A DNA stretch of 64,000 bases from Pachyseris speciosa (Eukaryota; Cnidaria; Anthozoa; Scleractinia; Pachyseridae): positions 720,001 to 784,000 of the forward strand of contig JAEMWC010000024.1 of NCBI GenBank assembly GCA_016490735.1. Reading direction: 5' to 3'. The notes beneath the pieces are model-generated. The model was given only the letters and a program-made list of their open reading frames with translations. It had not been told where the DNA came from and ran no database searches. A program made the translations under genes and the position numbers. Shown here one piece after another: positions 45,014-55,873 of the stretch; position 1 is the stretch's first letter; the number at the start of each line of letters is the position of its first letter.

Positions 45014-45586
45014 ATGGAAGTTGAATCTAGTTCTAAACCTTTCTTGACGGTTGACGAAGTGGAAGTTCAACGGGAGAGGATAGCCAGTCTTATCGGCCAT
45101 GTTTTTCAGATAACGTATGCCGCTATACTAGACACAATGATTCAAGAAGAAAAAGTAACTCGCTGCAATGGTTGCACCATTCAACATCCCAGTCAAAGAC
45201 AGCACTCCTGCCTGATGCTGGATAGTGAAGATGCTTGGTTTTATTTCCGAGATGATGCGGTGGAGAAAATGAACCTTGACGATGTCCTGAAGATCGCTGG
45301 TAGTGTGTGTAATACTCTTGGATTTAAGATTGGCAAATCCTGGGAAGCCTACGTCAGCGATCTCGCAAAGATGCCTTGGACCAGTCTATACCTCACATCT
45401 CTGGAGCTTGAAGGATGTGGTGAAGTTACTCAAGCGAAGCAACTACAAGATCGAATTTTGTATTCAGTCATTGTGTCTAACATTCTTTGGTTTCACACAT
45501 TCCATCGCCATCGGTTAGCATTTTTCCATTTGATTAGCGCCACTCTCATTGAGTTCGATTTAGAATTGTTCCTTACCATCGATTGA
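45014..45586 (+). pseudogene. Element gene with CNGC...H...HSC motif, left arm, 3' truncated
   Basis: ATG at 45014 begins MEVESSSKPFLTVDEVEV. The key motif, CNGCTIQHPSQRQHSC, looks like a compact zinc-binding site; charged helical sequence follows. After RILYSV at about 45468 the left arm jumps to unrelated sequence because about 331 bp present in the right arm are missing here, so the frame ends in a chance tail at 45586. No family assigned with confidence. A 5' part of the gene is repeated at 46199-46424. Confidence 0.6.
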
Positions 45587-46198
45587 ATGTTCCGATGTGA
45601 TAATACCCGTAGTTCGTCATGTAACAATGATTTTTCTTGGGCCACTATCTGCATAGTATACCGTAGCATTTTCGCTTGAATTTCAGACGGTAATAGCTCG
45701 CAGTAGCCGTTCACTCGTTAAATTGTCTCTGTTTTCTAACTTTTACAAGGCGGTTGATCTTCAAAAGGCGTCTCAGTATTGTTTAGTGCCGACGGTCATA
45801 GTTGTCTTTCAGCAAACACATGTAGCGAAATCAGTCTAACTGTAAGAATAGTGAAAATTGTTCACTCAGCAACGCTGTGTATTCGCGACTTACTCACATG
45901 CTTAGCAAGAATAAAACGGGATGTTCAAAGGGGCACGGTTAAATTCCCCTGCCGCTTAGTTCCATGGTAAATTGAAAATGTTTTCAAAAGCACATGGTTT
46001 AATTTAGAAAATTATAATTAGCGAGTGAAAGGGGGTGAAATATTGAAATCAAAAAGGCTAACAAACGAAAATTCATCTTGAGCTAAAGCGATCTGTTCGA
46101 AAAATAAAATTATTTTCTAAACGAAAAGGAGTGTATAATCCTTTCTGTGACTTACTCACTTGCTTAGCAAAATTAAAACGTGAAGTGCAAAGGGGTCG

Positions 46199-46424
46199 GT
46201 CGAGCTATTTCTTTGGTGAGGTCTTTCCAAACATGCAAGTCGAGTCCAGTTCTAAACCTTTCTTGACGGTTGACGAAGTGGCACAAGTTTAACGGCAAAG
46301 GATAGCCAGTCTTGTCGGTCAGATGTTACAGCTTACTTAGGTGGCTATACTAGACTCACTGATCCATGAAGAAAAAGTAAATCGCTGCAAGGGCTGCACT
46401 ATTCAATGTCCCAGTCAAATACTC
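46199..46424 (+). pseudogene. Duplicated 5' fragment of the Cys/His-motif gene, left arm
   Basis: About 225 bp from 'ggtcgagctatttctttggtga' to 'cccagtcaaatactct' repeats 44985-45205 with substitutions, a stop, and a degraded Cys motif. The L1-like insertion begins exactly where similarity stops. Mirrored at about 55649-55873. Confidence 0.75.
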
Positions 46425-47838
46425 TTTTTTTTTTTTTTTTTTTTTTTGTCTTTTTTTATTTTATTTTTTTTATTTTTTTATTTTAATAACATTTCTACCA
46501 CAGTTAACACAAACTAACGGTGCTTATGGAACAATACTGCACTACTTGCATTACACTATTTACAGAATGGTAACAATTATCATTATGACATGTTTTAAAA
46601 CGTAAATAAAATTAACAGCTACAAACAAGACTACAGCTGGCTTAAAGAAAAGAGTTACAATGAACGAGCGTGGAAAGAAAAGGACGAAGCGAAGTGACAT
46701 TTATAGTAGTTTATAGTAGTTTTCCCCAGATATTTAAGAATTTATGTAGCTTTCTTTGGGCAATATAACTTTGCTTTAAGACATCGAGTTTATCTTGGAG
46801 GCGGAGAAGAAAGCCTTCAAAACATAAGTTGCCATCACATGAACTTGTCGCAAAGATATGGAATTTTGCAATAAGAAGAGTGACATTAAGTGCCTGTTTA
46901 TTTTTGATATTATTATGCCAACCGTATAGGATGTTAGATTCATTCAAATTGACCACCTGTTTGAATTTCTGGTACCACCAGCTGGTAAATCTATCCCAGA
47001 AAGCATTAGATACAGTACAGTGGTACAGTAGGTGGTTTATTGTTTGCTTTTCGGTAGCGCATAGGGAGCAAATGTCGCTATCAGTAATGCCAGCTCGAAA
47101 AAGGCTGGATTTGGTAGGTAAGATGTGGTGTATTATTTTATACTGGAAAGCAATTAATTTCGAGTCTTTGGTTATTAGGAAAGGCAATGTGTACACCTTG
47201 TGGATGCTTTCTTTGGAGAAACCGTAATTTAGAATTCTGTTCTCTGATGTTGGTGGACTTACGTTGTTGGCTAAAAGTGTAGAGTAGGCGACACGGGTCG
47301 ACGGAAGGTCTTCAAGAGGCGGTTTTAGGTGCGAGTTGTTTTGATTTAATATATTTTTCCATTCTGTAGGAATGGCAGCGACGAGACCATAGTACAGTGT
47401 AAAGGGAATACTGATGTTCACTTTGCGAATGAACTCGTACAGTGAGAAGAAGGTGTTGTCTTCTTTTAAAAATTGTTTAATACGTATAATCTTAGCCTCA
47501 AATAAGGGTTTGAAAAAAACTGGCCGGTCTCCGATCAGGATGCGACTATTATTCCAGATGATTTTGTTGTGAATGCATTGGTCCTCCGAGAATTTGTCAG
47601 CATTGTATTCTTGCCAAAACTTAAGTAGCGTGTGGTAAAAAGGTGGAAGGTTGTCAAGGTTGAAATGCTTGATATCGTATTGACATTTGGTTAGAAAGGA
47701 TAAACCTCCATATTTGGCAGCGGTGAACTCTGGTATTATTTTCCATGCTGGTTGAACGTTTTCGGTGATTCTCTTGATCCAAGCAATTTTCAGCGCCTTA
47801 TTCATGATTTCAAAATCCATCATTCTCAACCCTCCTTG
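46425..47838 (-). mobile_element. 5'-truncated L1-like LINE, left arm
   Basis: The minus-strand frame 47829-46711 (372 codons) is the C-terminal part of a non-LTR ORF2. It opens with the GGLRMMDFE block and contains the zinc-finger-like CSLCATEKQTINHLLYHC. A 3' UTR and A-rich tail (T-rich here, 46425-46495) follow. Endonuclease and reverse transcriptase are absent. Possible 7-bp duplication ATACTCT on both sides (46418-46424 and about 47853-47859). Identical frame in the right arm. Confidence 0.8.
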
Positions 47839-47859
47839 ACTTATATACTTATATACTCT

Positions 47860-48980
47860 CTATTTCAATCCCGACTGGTTGTTACAAAACGGCTTTCTCT
47901 TCTATCTCAATACTGAAAATTCCGATGCTATCTGACCTCTCTGCTTTGGCGATGAGAGAGAAAAATAAATTCTTAGCTAACTTTTCTTGTCTTCCGCTCT
48001 GTTAGTCACACACTCGTTATGCAAAACAGATCTCAACTCTTCTCTCAACCCTATATTTGCATACAAACTCAAGATTTGCGTTGAGTTTCCCCCGAGATTT
48101 GTTGTGGTCATCGTATGATTTGCCACATTTATACTTTATATTATCCTTTTTTTTGAGGTAGGCTCTCCTATAAGCCTTGTGGTTTCCTGAGGTCTCCTCG
48201 CCACTGACTTAGGTGCATTCCTCTTAAATATTATAAAAATGAAAAATAAATGAAACGAATGAGAATAGCTCTACAAAGAAGGTATAGAAGCGCTTTATCT
48301 GAGTGCCTTCCGAAAGTTGCGTTCTTCTGTAATTTAAATATTTAATTTAACGGTTCAAATCCGGGGTTAAATTACACAATGAAAACAGATGCGACGTTAG
48401 TAAATATTGGTCTGTAAACAAGTTAGTAAATGTTGGTCTGTAAACAAACAAGTGAAAACATAACCCTTAAGACAATAATAACCAGCAAATTTTTAAGTGC
48501 TTGGTTACTGAAAGGTGAAAGTATAAATAATGTCTTTTAGAATTTGTGAAACTTTTTGATGGGGAATGCGCTTAATTCTAGACGATGTGGTTGACAGTAA
48601 GAAAATATATAAGAAAATATATTTTTTTAAAGTAGGTACGTCACATATAGTCTGCATAACAGGCGCTTATTTAGCCGAGCGTCGAGCAGGAGAGATGGAG
48701 CGCGAAGCGCGACACACGAGCTCGGAGCGCGAGACGAGGAGAAGAGAATTTGATACTCGCGACACCCTTCTCGTTTCGCTTTCCACTGGCAGATTTATCA
48801 ATCTCTTCAAACAACGAATAATGAATGGAATCAACAATAAACACGAAAAAGTCCAGATAAGTCAGCATAAAATTTGATATCCAAATATGTTCTCACACGT
48901 TTGGTAAATTATATGTGTTGGTAACCATTTTGCTAAGCTGTGTGATTTTCCACATCATTGGCTATTGACTTTCATAACAT
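47860..48980. other. Left arm, no gene recognised
   Basis: Mirrored in the right arm at about 53115-54235. The frames here are not convincing genes: no start context, low-complexity Arg/Glu content. Confidence 0.45.
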
Positions 48981-48985
48981 TTGGT

Positions 48986-49001
48986 GGCTCCTAAAAGAGC
49001 C
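48986..49001 (-). terminator. Histone-type 3' stem-loop, left arm
   Basis: On the minus strand GGCTCTTTTAGGAGCC, a 6-bp stem (last pair T-G) with loop TTTA, followed by ACCAAA. It lies 34 nt after the stop of the 96-aa gene. ATGAAAGTCA follows 10 nt after the stem. Confidence 0.75.
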
Positions 49002-49035
49002 GTTGGAATTAGATTTTTTGTTTTCCACTCTACTG

Positions 49036-49326
49036 CTACAGAAATGAGACTAGATTTGAGAACAACTCATCTATCACCTCATTTTGTTGGGCGATTCGCT
49101 TCCGCAGCATCAGCTCCGTCGGGTGTCTTATGTGGCGATCTTCAACGTGAGCCAGGAAGTTTACGTTGAGCTCGACTTTACCATCGAGTAGTGGTGACTT
49201 GACAGGGCCGTGTATTATCGGCAGGGGTGTCAAATCTACCAAACTGTTGCCAGGTAGAGATAAGCCTGGCTCCACTTCTCGTAGTGCTTTTTCGAGAGTT
49301 TCTAGGAAAGCTTTCGACATGTTCAT
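49036..49326 (-). CDS. 96-aa element protein, left arm
   Basis: Starts MNMSKAFLETLEKALREVE, ends ELFSNLVSFL. A TATA box (49371-49379) lies about 50 nt upstream and a histone-like stem-loop follows the stop. The right-arm copy differs at one residue (KSPLL against KSSLL). Mostly helical; no family recognised. The compact TATA / short ORF / stem-loop layout resembles a replication-dependent histone gene, but the protein itself is not a histone. Confidence 0.6.
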   Translation of the reverse strand: MNMSKAFLETLEKALREVEPGLSLPGNSLVDLTPLPIIHGPVKSPLLDGKVELNVNFLAHVEDRHIRHPTELMLRKRIAQQNEVIDELFSNLVSFL

Positions 49327-49370
49327 TGCGAACAGAAGTTGCGGTTAGTTCACGTAACGATTCTGTTAGT

Positions 49371-49379
49371 CTTTTTATA
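49371..49379 (-). promoter_or_regulatory. TATA box of the 96-aa gene, left arm
   Basis: TATAAAAAG on the minus strand, upstream of the ATG at 49326. Confidence 0.5.
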
Positions 49380-50124
49380 GTGTCCGTTTACTATTAGAAC
49401 GCGGTGTGGTAGCCAACCATTTATTCTAAATTAGGTTTCATTCAATTTGGCGGTCAACAGAACTTTAAAAAAGCCACGGTTACCCGTCCTACCTTGAAAT
49501 GGATACCAAGTCCACTCCATTCAAAGTATTGTTTTCCTGGTATCACACAATGACTATGGTTGTAATTTAGTTAGTGATTGAATTGTTTTACGATAAACGA
49601 TAATCTAACTAAAAATGTTAACCCGCACCATGTTATCTCTGTGAAAGTTTGATTCCAAATGAACAAAACTGTTTGCAAAACTAAATCTATCGTTAATTTA
49701 ACACGAAACGACAGCCAAAAACCCCACATTTTAGCTATGTTTTTCCCCAGGGTACTCGCGGAATCTCGCATGGAGTTAGAAATTAATGTTTTGGGTAACG
49801 CAACCCGGCGAAGCGGTTAGTACAAACTCACCGCTTCTTGAAACAACGGCTAATTATCGTTTTGATAATGTGTAAGCTGAATTCAAACTGAAAAAAACGC
49901 TTTAGAACACGACATTTATCGGGCCAAGAGGGCCACACGGGCCAAGAGGGCCATTTCGTAGCTGCGTTTTTCTCCAGGAGTGCGCGTTGAATTTGCAAGC
50001 GTTGAGTGATTACAAACTAACCGCTTCTACGGCATAAATAAGCTCAATTACAACTGAACCTAACTGATTACAACGCTAAAAGAGACGGTGATTACAAACG
50101 CGCCGCTTCTGCGACATAATAAAA

Positions 50125-50571
50125 CAGGGGCACCCAACGACAAGTTTCGGTAAATATCTGTTCGGTGGAGGGAAATTTGCCTTGTGCTTTCGGCGTCGAT
50201 TAAAGAGTGCACTCGGATTTTCGTAACTAAAACGTGGCCTAAAAGTTTAGCAATTGGAAAATCATAGCCCCTGAGGGTTTCGAAAAAGTCGTAACTGCTG
50301 TTTTTGGCAGCCAAAAACGTCACCTAGCATTTTCGGAAAGGAAATAGTTCCCTAGAAAGTTCGTGGAAAGTTCATTTCAGCTTGCATTTTCTCAAAGGAA
50401 GATTTTGTTCCCTAACATTTTCGGGCAATTAAACTTTCAGCAAGGGTATCCGAACAGATGATCTTCTTCTAGCTAATGAAAAGATCACTTTAAACAGACT
50501 TCAAACACCATAAGGTACTTCAAAATGCCTTTCTGCAGCTTTTGGCTGATTTGGCTCGTTAGGTGCCCCTG
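50125..50571 (+). mobile_element. MITE family 1 inside the palindrome, left arm
   Basis: Same orientation as 5764-6210 and flanked by ATAAAA (50119-50124 and 50572-50577). Mirrored at 51524-51970, so it inserted before the arms were duplicated or was copied between them. Confidence 0.92.
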
Positions 50572-50797
50572 ATAAAATGGGTAAGCTCAATTTCAACTCA
50601 TCCAAACCGACTACAACGCGATTTCAAAGAGACGGTGATTACAAAAGCGCCGACTTTAATCTCGCTTCTACGGTTTATTAACCTTTTTATAATTGTTTTG
50701 TTTCCTTTGCCTTGTCTTGCCAGTCACGTTGTAATTTTTCTCATTCACTCACTTCGTTCTTCCAGACGGTTATCTGCGTTACTGCTTCACCATCGAG

Positions 50798-51208
50798 ATG
50801 GTTTTTTCCTTTGAAAACTGCGATGTGATACTCAGCGAAGACCACGCTAAGCACATCAGCGTCAGACATGTTGATCTGGATAAAAATTTACACCCGTCCA
50901 AGTTTAGGAGAAACTTTAATTTAACAAGTTGTCTAGCTTTTTTGATCAAGAAGACGTGAGAGGATCGAAGCGACTACGCTATCACCGAGAAGGGGTTCAA
51001 AGACGGATATGGACACTATTTCATGTACGTCTTTAAAATGCCAAAAGTGATTGGTTTTGATCCGTGGGGTTTTCCCACGAAAGATATATGCATTTATTAC
51101 TCCTGGAAGCCAAGCTGTGAAACGAGATATCGGATTATTACAGCATATCCGTTTCCAAGGAGTTACCACGAGTTCTTGAAACGGAGGAAACTCGGTCTGT
51201 CCCTGTAA
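50798..51208 (+). pseudogene. Domain with BECR-nuclease-like motifs, interrupted by TGA
   Basis: The frame opens MVFSFENCDVILSEDHAKHI and contains HISVRH, then YFMYVFKMPKVIGFDPWG and RIITAYPFP near the end. A HIxxRH motif followed by a late TAYP strand is the pattern I know from BECR-fold (barnase/EndoU/colicin/RelE-like) domains of phage and bacterial origin; the assignment is motif-based only. An in-frame TGA at 50957-50959 breaks it at about codon 54. Only the last 17 or so codons remain in the right arm (51308-51361, minus), because that arm lacks about 423 bp here. It could also be an unrelated element protein. Confidence 0.4.
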
Positions 51209-51233
51209 ATCCTACAGGATGCTGTAGGTAAAA

Positions 51234-51282
51234 TTGGTCATGACTTTCATTGAATGTGGTAGCTCCTAAAAGCGCCGTACGT
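51234..51282. other. Spacer at the centre of the palindrome
   Basis: The only sequence without an inverted partner near the symmetry point. It holds the stem-loop and ATGAAAGTCA box belonging, on the minus strand, to the right-arm copy of the BECR-like gene. Confidence 0.75.
51261..51276 (-). terminator. Histone-type 3' stem-loop (diverged), centre
   Basis: On the minus strand GGCGCTTTTAGGAGCT then ACCACA, 31 nt after the TAA at 51310-51308. ATGAAAGTCA (51250-51241) follows after 10 nt, the same spacing as behind the 96-aa gene. One stem pair is lost (G-A) and two are G-T. Confidence 0.55.
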
Positions 51283-51523
51283 TTTTACCTACAGCATCCT
51301 GTAGGATTTACAGGGACAGACCGAGTTTCCTCCGTTTCAAGAAATCGTGGTAACTCCTTTTTACAACGTGACTGGCAAGACAAGGCAAAGGAAACAAAAC
51401 AATTATAAAAAGGTTAATAAACCGTAGAAGCGAGATTAAAGTCGGCGCTTTTGTAATCACCGTCTCTTTGAAATCGCGTTGTAGTCGGTTTGGATGAGTT
51501 GAAATTGAGCTTACCCATTTTAT

Positions 51524-51970
51524 CAGGGGCACCTAACGAGCCAAATCAGCCAAAAGCTGCAGAAAGGCATTTTGAAGTACCTTATGGTGTTTGAAGTCTG
51601 TTTAAAGTGATCTTTTCATTAGCTAGAAGAAGATCATCTGTTCGGATACCCTTGCTGAAAGTTTAATTGCCCGAAAATGTTAGGGAACAAAATCTTCCTT
51701 TGAGAAAATGCAAGCTGAAATGAACTTTCCACGAACTTTCTAGGGAACTATTTCCTTTCCGAAAATGCTAGGTGACGTTTTTGGCTGCCAAAAACAGCAG
51801 TTACGACTTTTTCGAAACCCTCAGGGGCTATGATTTTCCAATTGCTAAACTTTTAGGCCACGTTTTAGTTACGAAAATCCGAGTGCACTCTTTAATCGAC
51901 GCCGAAAGCACAAGGCGAATTTCCCTCCACCGAACAGATATCTACCGAAACTTGTCGTTGGGTGCCCCTG
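51524..51970 (-). mobile_element. MITE family 1 inside the palindrome, right arm
   Basis: Mirror image of 50125-50571. Confidence 0.92.
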
Positions 51971-52715
51971 TTTTATTATGTCGCAGAAGCGGCGCGTTTG
52001 TAATCACCGTCTCTTTTAGCGTTGTAATCAGTTAGGTTCAGTTGTAATTGAGCTTATTTATGCCGTAGAAGCGGTTAGTTTGTAATCACTCAACGCTTGC
52101 AAATTCAACGCGCACTCCTGGAGAAAAACGCAGCTACGAAATGGCCCTCTTGGCCCGTGTGGCCCTCTTGGCCCGATAAATGTCGTGTTCTAAAGCGTTT
52201 TTTTCAGTTTGAATTCAGCTTACACATTATCAAAACGATAATTAGCCGTTGTTTCAAGAAGCGGTGAGTTTGTACTAACCGCTTCGCCGGGTTGCGTTAC
52301 CCAAAACATTAATTTCTAACTCCATGCGAGATTCCGCGAGTACCCTGGGGAAAAACATAGCTAAAATGTGGGGTTTTTGGCTGTCGTTTCGTGTTAAATT
52401 AACGATAGATTTAGTTTTGCAAACAGTTTTGTTCATTTGGAATCAAACTTTCACAGAGATAACATGGTGCGGGTTAACATTTTTAGTTAGATTATCGTTT
52501 ATCGTAAAACAATTCAATCACTAACTAAATTACAACCATAGTCATTGTGTGATACCAGGAAAACAATACTTTGAATGGAGTGGACTTGGTATCCATTTCA
52601 AGGTAGGACGGGTAACCGTGGCTTTTTTAAAGTTCTGTTGACCGCCAAATTGAATGAAACCTAATTTAGAATAAATGGTTGGCTACCACACCGCGTTCTA
52701 ATAGTAAACGGACAC

Positions 52716-52724
52716 TATAAAAAG
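52716..52724 (+). promoter_or_regulatory. TATA box of the 96-aa gene, right arm
   Basis: TATAAAAAG about 50 nt upstream of the ATG at 52769. Confidence 0.5.
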
Positions 52725-52768
52725 ACTAACAGAATCGTTACGTGAACTAACCGCAACTTCTGTTCGCA

Positions 52769-53059
52769 ATGAACATGTCGAAAGCTTTCCTAGAAACTCT
52801 CGAAAAAGCACTACGAGAAGTGGAGCCAGGCTTATCTCTACCTGGCAACAGTTTGGTAGATTTGACACCCCTGCCGATAATACACGGCCCTGTCAAGTCA
52901 TCACTACTCGATGGTAAAGTCGAGCTCAACGTAAACTTCCTGGCTCACGTTGAAGATCGCCACATAAGACACCCGACGGAGCTGATGCTGCGGAAGCGAA
53001 TCGCCCAACAAAATGAGGTGATAGATGAGTTGTTCTCAAATCTAGTCTCATTTCTGTAG
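52769..53059 (+). CDS. 96-aa element protein, right arm
   Basis: Right-arm copy of the protein at 49036-49326, with a Ser in place of Pro in KSSLLDGKVE. Otherwise identical, with the same promoter and stem-loop layout. Maintenance of an intact frame in both arms is compatible with recent duplication and does not by itself prove function. Confidence 0.6.
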   Translation: MNMSKAFLETLEKALREVEPGLSLPGNSLVDLTPLPIIHGPVKSSLLDGKVELNVNFLAHVEDRHIRHPTELMLRKRIAQQNEVIDELFSNLVSFL

Positions 53060-53093
53060 CAGTAGAGTGGAAAACAAAAAATCTAATTCCAAC

Positions 53094-53109
53094 GGCTCTT
53101 TTAGGAGCC
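53094..53109 (+). terminator. Histone-type 3' stem-loop, right arm
   Basis: GGCTCTTTTAGGAGCC followed by ACCAAA, 34 nt after the TAG at 53057-53059. ATGAAAGTCA at 53120-53129 sits where histone downstream elements lie. Matches the metazoan histone stem-loop layout (6-bp stem, 4-nt loop, ACCA flank). Confidence 0.75.
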
Positions 53110-54256
53110 ACCAAATGTTATGAAAGTCAATAGCCAATGATGTGGAAAATCACACAGCTTAGCAAAATGGTTACCAACACATATAATTTACCAAACGTGT
53201 GAGAACATATTTGGATATCAAATTTTATGCTGACTTATCTGGACTTTTTCGTGTTTATTGTTGATTCCATTCATTATTCGTTGTTTGAAGAGATTGATAA
53301 ATCTGCCAGTGGAAAGCGAAACGAGAAGGGTGTCGCGAGTATCAAATTCTCTTCTCCTCGTCTCGCGCTCCGAGCTCGTGTGTCGCGCTTCGCGCTCCAT
53401 CTCTCCTGCTCGACGCTCGGCTAAATAAGCGCCTGTTATGCAGACTATATGTGACGTACCTACTTTAAAAAAATATATTTTCTTATATATTTTCTTACTG
53501 TCAACCACATCGTCTAGAATTAAGCGCATTCCCCATCAAAAAGTTTCACAAATTCTAAAAGACATTATTTATACTTTCACCTTTCAGTAACCAAGCACTT
53601 AAAAATTTGCTGGTTATTATTGTCTTAAGGGTTATGTTTTCACTTGTTTGTTTACAGACCAACATTTACTAACTTGTTTACAGACCAATATTTACTAACG
53701 TCGCATCTGTTTTCATTGTGTAATTTAACCCCGGATTTGAACCGTTAAATTAAATATTTAAATTACAGAAGAACGCAACTTTCGGAAGGCACTCAGATAA
53801 AGCGCTTCTATACCTTCTTTGTAGAGCTATTCTCATTCGTTTCATTTATTTTTCATTTTTATAATATTTAAGAGGAATGCACCTAAGTCAGTGGCGAGGA
53901 GACCTCAGGAAACCACAAGGCTTATAGGAGAGCCTACCTCAAAAAAAAGGATAATATAAAGTATAAATGTGGCAAATCATACGATGACCACAACAAATCT
54001 CGGGGGAAACTCAACGCAAATCTTGAGTTTGTATGCAAATATAGGGTTGAGAGAAGAGTTGAGATCTGTTTTGCATAACGAGTGTGTGACTAACAGAGCG
54101 GAAGACAAGAAAAGTTAGCTAAGAATTTATTTTTCTCTCTCATCGCCAAAGCAGAGAGGTCAGATAGCATCGGAATTTTCAGTATTGAGATAGAAGAGAA
54201 AGCCGTTTTGTAACAACCAGTCGGGATTGAAATAGAGAGTATATAAGTATATAAGT

Positions 54257-55648
54257 CAAGGAGGGTTGAGAATGATGGATTTTGAAATCATGAATAAGGC
54301 GCTGAAAATTGCTTGGATCAAGAGAATCACCGAAAACGTTCAACCAGCATGGAAAATAATACCAGAGTTCACCGCTGCCAAATATGGAGGTTTATCCTTT
54401 CTAACCAAATGTCAATACGATATCAAGCATTTCAACCTTGACAACCTTCCACCTTTTTACCACACGCTACTTAAGTTTTGGCAAGAATACAATGCTGACA
54501 AATTCTCGGAGGACCAATGCATTCACAACAAAATCATCTGGAATAATAGTCGCATCCTGATCGGAGACCGGCCAGTTTTTTTCAAACCCTTATTTGAGGC
54601 TAAGATTATACGTATTAAACAATTTTTAAAAGAAGACAACACCTTCTTCTCACTGTACGAGTTCATTCGCAAAGTGAACATCAGTATTCCCTTTACACTG
54701 TACTATGGTCTCGTCGCTGCCATTCCTACAGAATGGAAAAATATATTAAATCAAAACAACTCGCACCTAAAACCGCCTCTTGAAGACCTTCCGTCGACCC
54801 GTGTCGCCTACTCTACACTTTTAGCCAACAACGTAAGTCCACCAACATCAGAGAACAGAATTCTAAATTACGGTTTCTCCAAAGAAAGCATCCACAAGGT
54901 GTACACATTGCCTTTCCTAATAACCAAAGACTCGAAATTAATTGCTTTCCAGTATAAAATAATACACCACATCTTACCTACCAAATCCAGCCTTTTTCGA
55001 GCTGGCATTACTGATAGCGACATTTGCTCCCTATGCGCTACCGAAAAGCAAACAATAAACCACCTACTGTACCACTGTACTGTATCTAATGCTTTCTGGG
55101 ATAGATTTACCAGCTGGTGGTACCAGAAATTCAAACAGGTGGTCAATTTGAATGAATCTAACATCCTATACGGTTGGCATAATAATATCAAAAATAAACA
55201 GGCACTTAATGTCACTCTTCTTATTGCAAAATTCCATATCTTTGCGACAAGTTCATGTGATGGCAACTTATGTTTTGAAGGCTTTCTTCTCCGCCTCCAA
55301 GATAAACTCGATGTCTTAAAGCAAAGTTATATTGCCCAAAGAAAGCTACATAAATTCTTAAATATCTGGGGAAAACTACTATAAACTACTATAAATGTCA
55401 CTTCGCTTCGTCCTTTTCTTTCCACGCTCGTTCATCGTAACTCTTTTCTTTAAGCCAGCTGTAGTCTTGTTTGTAGCTGTTAATTTTATTTACGTTTTAA
55501 AACATGTCATAATGATAATTGTTACCATTCTGTAAATAGTGTAATGCAAGTAGTGCAGTATTGTTCCATAAGCACCGTTAGTTTGTGTTAACTGTGGTAG
55601 AAATGTTATTAAAATTAAAAAAAAATAAAAAAAAAAATAAAAAAAAGA
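54257..55648 (+). mobile_element. 5'-truncated L1-like LINE, right arm
   Basis: Frame 54266-55384 is identical in protein sequence to the left-arm copy. The A-rich tail at 55612-55648 is about 20 nt shorter than the left-arm tail. Confidence 0.8.
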
Positions 55649-55873
55649 GTATTTGACTGGGACATTGAATAGTGCAGCCCTTGCAGCGATTTACTTTTTC
55701 TTCATGGATCAGTGAGTCTAGTATAGCCACCTAAGTAAGCTGTAACATCTGACCGACAAGACTGGCTATCCTTTGCCGTTAAACTTGTGCCACTTCGTCA
55801 ACCGTCAAGAAAGGTTTAGAACTGGACTCGACTTGCATGTTTGGAAAGACCTCACCAAAGAAATAGCTCGACC
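55649..55873 (-). pseudogene. Duplicated 5' fragment of the Cys/His-motif gene, right arm
   Basis: Mirror copy of 46199-46424, abutting the LINE tail. Confidence 0.72.

Noticed and set aside
46829..47227. 132-codon plus-strand frame (and its mirror at 54868-55266)
   Set aside because: Antisense shadow of the LINE ORF2 C-terminal frame.
48566..48877. 103-codon frame in the left arm (mirror at 53218-53529)
   Set aside because: Low-complexity Arg/Glu stretch, no start context, no stem-loop or TATA layout as in the 96-aa gene.
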